Shown: piece by piece, positions 57,300 to 64,000 of the stretch
How positions within the stretch are numbered: the first letter of the stretch is position 1
Layout of the letters: the number at the start of each line of letters is the position of its first letter
NCBI RefSeq assembly: GCF_008370685.1
Contig: NZ_VTZU01000010.1
Span: 1-64,000, forward strand
From: Aquimarina sp. RZ0
GTDB taxonomy: Bacteria; Bacteroidota; Bacteroidia; Flavobacteriales; Flavobacteriaceae
Length of the DNA: 64,000 nt
Reading direction: 5' to 3'
The notes under the pieces: model-generated
Databases searched by the model: none
The model's input: only the letters and a program-made list of their open reading frames with translations
Told to the model about the DNA's origin: nothing
Position numbers and translations under genes: made by a program

Positions 57300-57497
57300 T
57301 TATTTCTTTTTCCCCTCAAAAGAAACTCCCAACACTTTACCATCTATTTCTAAATCGTTAAAACTCATATCAATTTCTATAGCAGATGAGTATTCACCAT
57401 GAATAACTACAGAGATATATTCTTCAAAATCATTGACACTTGCAAACTGCACTCCATATATAGAAGGAATTCCGTTACTAAAATCAAGTCTATACAT
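57300..57497 (-). CDS. Small unknown protein, possibly truncated
   Basis: The 65-residue product (MYRLDFSNGIPSIYGVQFAS and onward) looks like a small beta-rich domain. The frame upstream of the ATG runs back about 26 codons with several Cys (QKCETNGVDT, GICTVVETGC) until a stop, which suggests that the original gene began earlier, with a lost N-terminal signal sequence. It may be a decayed secreted protein. No family is recognised. Confidence 0.35.
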   Translation of the reverse strand: MYRLDFSNGIPSIYGVQFASVNDFEEYISVVIHGEYSSAIEIDMSFNDLEIDGKVLGVSFEGKKK

Positions 57498-57710
57498 TTT
57501 ACAGCCAGTTTCTACTACAGTACATATCCCCTTTTTAGTATCTACCCCATTAGTTTCACATTTCTGTTTCTGTTGTATAAACTATAACTGTTCGCTTATC
57601 TGTTGATCATTATAAAAATATAGGATTAAACAAAAATTATTATGTTCTAGTGGAGTTTTTACATAAGTATGTGGATGAATGGACTTATTTTGAGTATCCG
57701 GGTAATAAAT

Positions 57711-57826
57711 AATCCCCGAGGCAGAGCCATTGAGGTATTCAACGAAAGAAAGTTTATTTTTAGTTTGATGAAAACCTTAGGTTTTCAAACTTTCCTCTTA
57801 ACCCCAACGCAGAGCGTCGAGGAATT
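57711..57826. repeat. Pair of related palindromic modules
   Basis: AATCCCCGAGGCAGAGCC (57711-57728, continuing to GAGGTATTC at 57740) and ACCCCAACGCAGAGCGTCGA (57800-57820, continuing GGAATTC) share the pattern CCCC..GCAGAGC..GAGG.ATTC. I remember this as a common intergenic repeat in flavobacteria. An ORF across it (57669-57866) looks accidental. Confidence 0.5.
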
Positions 57827-58065
57827 CTATAGATTAAATATTGCCGCGTATATACCCGAATTATAGCAACACTCTTCTAGTTCTATTTGTATGAGTAGCA
57901 AAAATGTTTTAAAATAAATTGTTTTTAGGCCGTAAGTTTTATAATTTTCTAAAGACTTATACGATTTGTCCTTTGAACTTACTGTAAAAGAAAATTATGC
58001 TTTAAACACCAGTAAATTCAATGGATGAATGATATTATTATTATATCTAAAATTAAAAATTTCTT

Positions 58066-58755
58066 TTGACTAATTTCAAAAAATCAACTGCAGTTATTGT
58101 CTTTGCCCTTTCTCAGGAAGAAGAAATCAAAAGAAAGCCTTTTCTTAAGAATAATTTATTTCAGCAAAAATTTACTTCCAGAATTTGTAACATTCTTGAT
58201 AAAACAGGGTTGGAATATTTTTTATTTGATGAAAAAAAGCAAGAAGGTAGTAGTTTTGGAGAACGTTTTTGTAATGCTATTACAAAAATATATGATAAAG
58301 GTTATGACGCTGTTATCACCATAGGCAATGACACTCCTAATTTACACAAAAACCACATAACCAAAACAATACAAGCATTACAGCAGGGCAAAAGTGTTAT
58401 TGGCCCTTCTTTTGATGGTGGATTTTATATTATGGGACTTCATAAAGAAGCTTTCTGTTACCAGCAATTTTTAGAATTCTCCTGGAATTCATCTCATGTA
58501 CGAAAAGAACTTTGCGCATATCTGGAATCTTATCCATCAACCTATGTCCAATTAGATTTTTTATACGATCTGGATCAGATTTGTGATATTAAAAAAGTAT
58601 ATAGCTCATTATATTTTGAATTAAAACAAACATATTTAATACTTCAAAAATTACTTCAAAAAAGGAGGATTATTGATTCCTTTGTTATAGAGATTTTAAT
58701 TATTGTCACCCTAAAAAGTTATTACAACAAGGGATCTCCTTCTAGTACTTCTTAA
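58066..58755 (+). CDS. DUF2064 glycosyltransferase-like protein
   Basis: The 229-residue product fits DUF2064 (TIGR04282-type, GT-A fold, related to CofC). DAVITIGNDTPNLHKNHITK has the metal-binding region where relatives show DxP, and SVIGPSFDGGFYIMGLHKEA is the hallmark SFDGG/YxxGL segment. The start is TTG. It lies 187 bp before the large TonB receptor gene and may be transcribed with it. The usual partner glycosyltransferase gene is absent. Substrate unknown. Confidence 0.75.
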   Translation: MTNFKKSTAVIVFALSQEEEIKRKPFLKNNLFQQKFTSRICNILDKTGLEYFLFDEKKQEGSSFGERFCNAITKIYDKGYDAVITIGNDTPNLHKNHITKTIQALQQGKSVIGPSFDGGFYIMGLHKEAFCYQQFLEFSWNSSHVRKELCAYLESYPSTYVQLDFLYDLDQICDIKKVYSSLYFELKQTYLILQKLLQKRRIIDSFVIEILIIVTLKSYYNKGSPSSTS

Positions 58756-58942
58756 CATCGATTAATCTCAGTTCACAAAGATATTTTTCTAAGGTATCAC
58801 ACATATTTATTTTATTAAAAACTTGAAATAATTGTTTCTTATAGAGGTATTTCTAATAGTATAATTATACGTCCTTGTATGAGGTATGATATTCGATACT
58901 CTTTGTATTCATTATTCTCAAGTCATTATCAAATTTAAGTTT

Positions 58943-61900
58943 ATGAAGCTTTTTTTTAAAGTTATTTTTATAGTTCTTATTCCACTTTTTTCATTTGCTC
59001 AGGAGACAACAGGCACCCTTCAGGGAGTACTAACCGACACAAAAAACAATCCTATACCCTTTGCCACTATTCAATGCATTGATATAGCTACCAATTATAA
59101 ATATGGTACTATTTCTGAAGAAAATGGTTTTTATAATATTTCAAATTTATCACCATCCAATACCTATACATTACACATTTCTTTTGTAGGATATCAATCG
59201 ATCAACGAAGAAAATGTTACTATTCAATTAGGGAATACTACTATCAAAAATTTTATACTATCTGAAGATAGCGTATCATTGGAAGCAGTAGTGGTAACGA
59301 GTACTTCTAAAAAACAAAAAAATGGAAATGAAGTTATTCTGGGAAAACGAGAAATCGGAACCACCCCCACGATTAACCGAAGTATTCAGGATCTTACAAA
59401 AAACTTGACTGAGAATAATCTTAATTCTTTTGGAGGAGCCAGTAATCGGTTTAACAATCTCAATATTGATGGCATTGCTAATAATGATGTTATTGGTTTT
59501 CAGGAATCCGCCAGTGGCGCTGCAGGTTCTTCTGCTAATGGAACACCCGGAAGTCTATCCAGATCACAACCTATTGGGCTGGGTGCTGTAAAACAACTAT
59601 CCGTAAAACTTGCCCCATTTGATGTTAGTATTGGTAATTTTAGTGGAGCCAGCATTAATTTGGTCACTAAAAATGGTACTAATACTACAAATGCAGAAGT
59701 GTATACTTACGGGAATAATCAAATTTTACTGGGTACCTATGCTAACGGAATTAAACAAGAGAAAGCTAATTTTTATGATTTGCAATTTGGTGGCGGAGTT
59801 GGAGGGGCTATTATTAAAAATAAACTTTTTTACTATCTAAATGTAGAGCAAGCATTATCTGATAATCCGGTATTAAACGCTCCGGGAAGTACTACTTCTA
59901 ATATTTCTTCAGCAGATGTTGAGGCAATTGCCAATCGCTTAATCTCTGAATATAATTATGATCCTGGTACTTTTACCGACGCCTCTATTAAAACAGCCAG
60001 TACCAAAATATTCGCTCGTTTGGATTATAATATTTCTGATCAGCATAAGCTTACGTTACGTAATAATTATGTAAATAGTTATGCTGATAATTTAGAGTGG
60101 AACGCTTCTATATTCAATTTCGGAAATCAGGGATATCGTCATAATAGTATTGCCAATAGTCTTGCATTAGAATTAAAATCTAATTTTAGTAATGGTATTA
60201 CGAATCAACTTACCTTAGGCTACAATACCGTTAAAGAAGATAGAGATTTTGACGGGCGTGTATTTCCGCATATCCAGATTGCTTCTAATTCTACCAACCG
60301 TATTTTTGCAGGAACCTATCGGGAAGCATCCGTATATAATACCGATTTCTCTACAGTACAATTCACAGACAAAGTTTCTTACACTTCTAAAAAACACACA
60401 TTAACCGCCGGTGGGCTAGCTCAATTTCATGATATAAAATATGGATTCTTATCTGCCTGGAACGGAAGATGGGAGTATCGTTCAGTACAAGATTTTCTAG
60501 AGGATAGACCCAGACGTATCAGAGGTGTTTATAATATCAATAATAATGATTTTGATTTTGTAAGTAATCGCCCATCAGCTACGGTCTCTGTAATAGAAAC
60601 TGCTCTATATGTCCAAGATCAATTCAGGGTTTCTAATACCTTTTCTGTAACAGCAGGTATCCGGCTGGATGCGCAGTTCCTGCCCAGCGATTTACCCATA
60701 AGTCAAGAGGTTCTCAATACTCCAGAATTTAGTCAGTTTGATAATAAAATATCCAAAGCCCCACAAATAAATCCTAGAATTGGATTTAATTATTCATTAG
60801 ATGCAGATCATAATTATCGACTACGTGGAGGTACAGGTCTTTTTTCTGGTCGTATTCCTTATCTCTGGTTTGCGTATGTAGAATATATTTCTGGAACAGA
60901 ATATTTTAATATTGATTTACGTCCTACAGAAACTACTCCATTGATAGAGAATCTCGGCGATTTAAGAAGTGTACAACCCAACCTTGCTGAGATCAACCTT
61001 ATAGATAATGATTTTACGCTTCCCAGAGAATGGAAAACTAATATTGCCCTGGAAGCAAAACTGCCAAATCAATGGAATTTAAATATTGAAGGAACCTATA
61101 CTGAAGTACTAAATGGATTATTTTTTCAATCTATTAACCGCAGAAATGAACTTGGCAATTTTGCTGGTACCGACAATCGCCCTTATTTTTTACAAACCGG
61201 TCAGGAGGCAAAAATCAATCCTAATTTTACTAATGTATTTTTATTAACTAATACTGACAAAGGATATCGTTATAATTTTACAACAAATGTTTCTAAAAAA
61301 CTAGGGAATTACAGAGGGTCTGTTGGGTATACCTACGGTATGAGCAAAGATATTTCCAGTACCGTTAGAAGCTCACCAGCTGCTAATTTTGAATGGAATC
61401 AGGCAATTTTTGGAAACGAACCGGCTATTTCTTTTTCTAATTTTGATCTAAGGCATAAAATAGTATCTACACATTCTTATGACTTTACTTTTGGAAAATC
61501 TAATGCTCTTGGAATATCTTTCCTGTACAATGGGCGCTCAGGAAGCCCCTATTCTTTTATATATCAAGGAGACCCTAACCGAGATGGTTCCTCCAGAAAC
61601 GATTTGATTTATGTCCCTCGTGATCAAACCGAAATACAATTAGTGGATATTGTGGATAACAACGGAATCGTAACTGCCACAGCAAATGAACAATGGCAAC
61701 AACTAAACAATTATATTGAAAACAATTCATATCTAAGAAGCAGACGCGGAAATTATGTAGAAAGAAATGGAGCTAAAACTCCTTGGAATCACGAATTAGA
61801 TATGAAATTACAATATGGGAAAAAACTAAAAAACGGACATCATATTACTGTATCTTTTGATATGCTTAATGTCTTTAACTTTATCAATCGGGATTGGGGT

Positions 61901-62077
61901 CGTTTGGTATTTGTTCCTAATGTGGTAAACTCCAGTTTTAGTCTTCTTAATTTTGTAGGTATTGAAAATGAACAACCGCAATATCAATTTAATATTGATC
62001 AAGATGAGCAACCCTGGAATGTGGATTTACAAAACTCCAGATGGAGAGGTCAGATTGGAATTAAATATGGTTTCTAA
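58943..62077 (+). CDS. TonB-dependent receptor, Oar-like
   Basis: I placed the start at the ATG 58943 because MKLFFKVIFIVLIPLFSFAQ is a clean signal peptide; the open frame begins 57 bp earlier. The product has about 1044 residues. It begins with a carboxypeptidase-regulatory domain (about 25-110, GVLTDTKNNPIPFATI), then a plug (RSIQDLTKNLTENNLNSFGG), and a long barrel ending in GQIGIKYGF. It resembles Oar-type receptors, which lack a SusD partner. The substrate cannot be told. Confidence 0.9.
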   Translation: MKLFFKVIFIVLIPLFSFAQETTGTLQGVLTDTKNNPIPFATIQCIDIATNYKYGTISEENGFYNISNLSPSNTYTLHISFVGYQSINEENVTIQLGNTTIKNFILSEDSVSLEAVVVTSTSKKQKNGNEVILGKREIGTTPTINRSIQDLTKNLTENNLNSFGGASNRFNNLNIDGIANNDVIGFQESASGAAGSSANGTPGSLSRSQPIGLGAVKQLSVKLAPFDVSIGNFSGASINLVTKNGTNTTNAEVYTYGNNQILLGTYANGIKQEKANFYDLQFGGGVGGAIIKNKLFYYLNVEQALSDNPVLNAPGSTTSNISSADVEAIANRLISEYNYDPGTFTDASIKTASTKIFARLDYNISDQHKLTLRNNYVNSYADNLEWNASIFNFGNQGYRHNSIANSLALELKSNFSNGITNQLTLGYNTVKEDRDFDGRVFPHIQIASNSTNRIFAGTYREASVYNTDFSTVQFTDKVSYTSKKHTLTAGGLAQFHDIKYGFLSAWNGRWEYRSVQDFLEDRPRRIRGVYNINNNDFDFVSNRPSATVSVIETALYVQDQFRVSNTFSVTAGIRLDAQFLPSDLPISQEVLNTPEFSQFDNKISKAPQINPRIGFNYSLDADHNYRLRGGTGLFSGRIPYLWFAYVEYISGTEYFNIDLRPTETTPLIENLGDLRSVQPNLAEINLIDNDFTLPREWKTNIALEAKLPNQWNLNIEGTYTEVLNGLFFQSINRRNELGNFAGTDNRPYFLQTGQEAKINPNFTNVFLLTNTDKGYRYNFTTNVSKKLGNYRGSVGYTYGMSKDISSTVRSSPAANFEWNQAIFGNEPAISFSNFDLRHKIVSTHSYDFTFGKSNALGISFLYNGRSGSPYSFIYQGDPNRDGSSRNDLIYVPRDQTEIQLVDIVDNNGIVTATANEQWQQLNNYIENNSYLRSRRGNYVERNGAKTPWNHELDMKLQYGKKLKNGHHITVSFDMLNVFNFINRDWGRLVFVPNVVNSSFSLLNFVGIENEQPQYQFNIDQDEQPWNVDLQNSRWRGQIGIKYGF

Positions 62078-62551
62078 GATTCTATCCACACAATATCATC
62101 CTAAGAATGTAACCAGTAAGACTGTATCTTTTTTTGCCATAGGCGAAAACATTTTGTTTTCTTGCATTCAAACAAAAGTTGTTTGCTATTATATCAGTTC
62201 TCAAATGAAATTACTTGCTAAAATAAAATCATTTTTTTTGTTGCACACTTCAAAATAAAAAACATCGATAGCGCTGTTATCGATGAATGTTCTTTCTGGT
62301 CTGAATTAAAAAATAATTTGATTCAGTGTACGATGATTTTAGCTAATAACAGGTATTATCCAGAATCAAAATGAATTAATAGCAAAATTTGGATTTATCA
62401 TAGTATTAATTCGATATTTATAGTAGAAATAGATACTAAAAACGAAATTAATAGCTAATGAGGACAGATTATCAATATACAAAGGATGCTATAAAACTAT
62501 TTATAAATAGAGAATACAGGTAGAACAATCATAAAATGATATAAAAACCAG

Positions 62552-62580
62552 AAGCGTCCATAAAAATGGGCGCTTTTTTT
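62552..62580 (+). terminator. Rho-independent terminator without a gene directly before it
   Basis: Stem AAGCGTCCAT with loop AAAA and ATGGGCGCTT (one G-T pair), then seven T. It lies 475 bp past the receptor stop codon, which is unusual; it could end a small RNA or a long readthrough transcript. Confidence 0.75.
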
Positions 62581-62890
62581 TATATTCATTGTAGGTATTT
62601 TATTAAGAGAAATGGTTTAAACTTTTTTCAATTCGCTATAAAAATGCTCTTTTTGAATCAATTTTTAGCTTTTTCTTACTTCGTAACACTGCAATGAAGT
62701 TCAAAAAGCACTTCAATTGAGTAAAAAAGTTTAAATCACTTCAAATAGGAAACACAATAGTATTTGAAAGTACTTATAAGAATTACAGCATCTTACAAAA
62801 AACTTACTATCTGTTGAAAAACGGACAGGATTCTCCTTGTTCAAAACTAAAATAAACACCTCAAAATCAACTAAATAAATTTATTTTTTA

Positions 62891-62922
62891 TTTGTGTAAT
62901 TCAAAAATAGAGTTCATATTTG
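62891..62922 (+). promoter_or_regulatory. Likely prfH promoter
   Basis: TTTG (62891-62894), 20 bp, CATATTTG (62915-62922). This fits the Bacteroidota pattern (TTG, about 19 bp, TAnnTTTG). Transcription would start near 62930, giving a leader of about 265 nt. Confidence 0.5.
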
Positions 62923-63194
62923 CATTGTAAAAAAACACTTAATTACCGGAGCACTATGAATTTCACATATACAAACATATATACTTTAAGAGAACCAAGT
63001 TCTCCAGTAAGTATACTTCGGGACTTCTACTATACTTAGTACTGAAAATAGCAGTATTTATGAAGTCTGAAGCCGTTTAAGTTTTGGACTTTTTTATTTT
63101 ATTTTTTTTAATAAAAAGTAATCATACCATAAGGTCTGTAATAACTATAGGTATACATCATACCTTATTTCAGCATACAATAATTAAAAACAAC

Positions 63195-63911
63195 ATGGGA
63201 ACACCCTTAGAACATAAAATTATACAAATTATTGCAGGAAGAGGACCGGCAGAATGCTGCTGGGTAGTGGCACAAGTGCTCAAAATATTTCTGCAAGAAC
63301 TCCGGCAACAGGAATATGAATATATCATATTGCAACAAGAAAAAGGAATAGAGAATCGTACTTTACAATCTGTAACCATAAAAATAAATGTAAATCAAAT
63401 GCAACACTTCCTTGATCAATGGTTGGGCAGTATCCAATGGCAAGGTGCTTCTGCTTTTAGAAAACATCATAAACGAAAAAATTGGTTCATCGGGATGTAT
63501 GAAATACAACAAATTAAACTCCTGGAGCTGCAGGAAAAAGAAATTTCTTTTCAAACTATGAAAAGTTCTGGCCCTGGAGGTCAACACGTAAATAAAGTAA
63601 ATTCTGCTGTGCGTGCCACCTATCAGCCAACTGGAGATCAGGTTGTAATTATGGATAGCAGATCACAACATCAAAATCGAAAGATTGCGATACAGCGATT
63701 AAAAGAAAAAGTGAATCAAAATCAGTTAGAAAATATTAAAAAATCTCTAACTTATCAATGGGAAAATCATCTTACGATACAGCGTGGTAATCCTATCAGA
63801 ACATTTAAAGGAACTGATTTTAAAAAACAGTATAAAAAATTATCGTATACATCTAAGCCGCAACAACTAAAAGGCGCTTTGCGTAACGAATTAAAAAAAG
63901 CAGGATTATGA
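63195..63911 (+). CDS. prfH: Peptide chain release factor homologue PrfH
   Basis: I chose the ATG at 63195 (MGTPLEHKIIQIIAGRGPAE), which gives 238 residues; earlier in-frame starts give an unconserved extension. The GGQ loop is MKSSGPGGQHVNKVNSAVRA (about 125-145), followed by SRSQHQNRKIAIQRLKEKV. It has no classical stop-codon recognition domain. PrfH proteins pair with RtcB2: PrfH frees ribosomes stalled after cleavage of the 16S rRNA decoding centre and RtcB reseals the break. Here rtcB lies 13 kb upstream. The start of the next gene overlaps its stop (ATGA). Confidence 0.9.
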   Translation: MGTPLEHKIIQIIAGRGPAECCWVVAQVLKIFLQELRQQEYEYIILQQEKGIENRTLQSVTIKINVNQMQHFLDQWLGSIQWQGASAFRKHHKRKNWFIGMYEIQQIKLLELQEKEISFQTMKSSGPGGQHVNKVNSAVRATYQPTGDQVVIMDSRSQHQNRKIAIQRLKEKVNQNQLENIKKSLTYQWENHLTIQRGNPIRTFKGTDFKKQYKKLSYTSKPQQLKGALRNELKKAGL

Positions 63912-64000
63912 GAAATTTATCGGACAAATATCTATTTCAGGCATTAGATGCATATCCATACAACTTGGAAGAAGCAGTAGAATCTCTTAATTATGCACTC
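63908..64000 (+). CDS. Partial gene behind prfH, TPR-like
   Basis: The first 31 codons read MRNLSDKYLFQALDAYPYNL, then EEAVESLNYAL, and run off the window. The ATG overlaps the prfH stop codon (ATGA), so translation is coupled. The helical pattern resembles a TPR protein such as those behind prfH in Bacteroidota; the identity remains open because only the N terminus is seen. Confidence 0.55.
   Translation, partial: MRNLSDKYLFQALDAYPYNLEEAVESLNYAL

Larger units (their letters stand above)
62078..63194. other. Long intergenic region before prfH
   Basis: 1.1 kb with no clear gene. It contains a stem CATCGATA/TATCGATG at about 62263-62286, the terminator at 62552-62580, the promoter at 62891-62922 and about 270 nt of untranslated leader up to the prfH ATG at 63195. 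Short (+) frames, such as one of 27 codons from 62956, lack support. A stable small RNA ending at the 62552 terminator is possible. Confidence 0.5.

Noticed and set aside
57669-57866. 65-codon (+) frame
   Set aside because: It spans the two palindromic repeat modules and has no ribosome-binding site; better explained as repeat sequence.
62956-63039. 27-codon frame in the prfH leader
   Set aside because: Possible leader peptide but no supporting evidence.
63110-63170. Third copy of the WYL operator before prfH
   Set aside because: A stretch near 63121-63155 shows loose similarity only; the arms and the spacing to a TTTG box are not kept.
63084-63194. N-terminal extension of PrfH
   Set aside because: It is hydrophobic and unlike the family; MGTPLEHKIIQ is the usual kind of opening.

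Overview
The window looks like a chromosome segment of a marine Flavobacteriaceae bacterium (Bacteroidota), possibly Aquimarina-like. The evidence is its strong AT richness, TonB-dependent receptors with carboxypeptidase-regulatory domains, a DUF4249 lipoprotein, a type IX secretion sorting domain, TPR-type histidine kinases, promoters of the TTTG / TAnnTTTG type, and many short inverted-repeat elements between genes. The genus is a guess. No rRNA, tRNA, CRISPR array or intact transposase gene was seen.

Layout. 1-0.5 kb: two tandem 23-bp repeats that look like an insertion-sequence end. 0.5-6.9 kb: a (+) envelope locus (secreted protein, TonB receptor, DUF4249 lipoprotein, large secreted protein). 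7.0-9.7 kb: a (-) molybdate uptake operon (modA, a di-TOBE/Mop protein, modB, modC). 10.9-13.5 kb: a TPR histidine kinase and LuxR-type regulator that overlap. 13.7-21.6 kb: a (-) type VI secretion payload module (VgrG, unknown protein, DUF4280 PAAR-like tip, DUF6402-like protein, a decayed gene, a large M23-like plus lysozyme-like cell-wall hydrolase, and a lipoprotein that is a good immunity candidate). 21.6-28 kb: LRR lipoprotein, TfoX-N-like and DinB-like genes, a short SSB and a secreted phosphodiesterase with a T9SS tail. 28-35 kb: a Crp/Fnr regulator, membrane proteins, an FG-GAP/UnbV protein and a large outer-membrane protein whose phosphoesterase domain has lost its metal ligands. 35-42 kb: flavodoxin-family protein, a Rieske-TPP fusion enzyme, a K+ channel, a Na+/H+ antiporter and an orphan Pycsar-type membrane effector.

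42.4-64 kb is the most interesting part. A WYL regulator, a small ORF, RtcB RNA ligase, an unknown partner (gene X) and, 12 kb further on, the release-factor homologue PrfH with an overlapping next gene look like pieces of one RNA/ribosome-repair locus. Almost identical operator-like inverted repeats lie at 43449-43467 (between the WYL gene and the small ORF) and 48790-48808 (before rtcB), both exactly 32 nt from a TTTG promoter box. These tie the WYL protein to rtcB. Between gene X and prfH lies a (-) island (TauE-type exporter, two paralogous flavin monooxygenases, a chorismate-lyase-like protein), and a degraded second copy of the 3' end of gene X lies just beyond it. A TPR kinase/regulator pair preceded by a highly structured leader and a 49-residue lipoprotein gene, plus an ECF sigma factor, separate the WYL gene from rtcB.

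Dispersed repeats: three copies of a 155-bp MITE with TTA target duplications, and at least three other inverted-repeat families, all between genes.

Everything here is read from the sequence and from memory of protein families. No database search was run.
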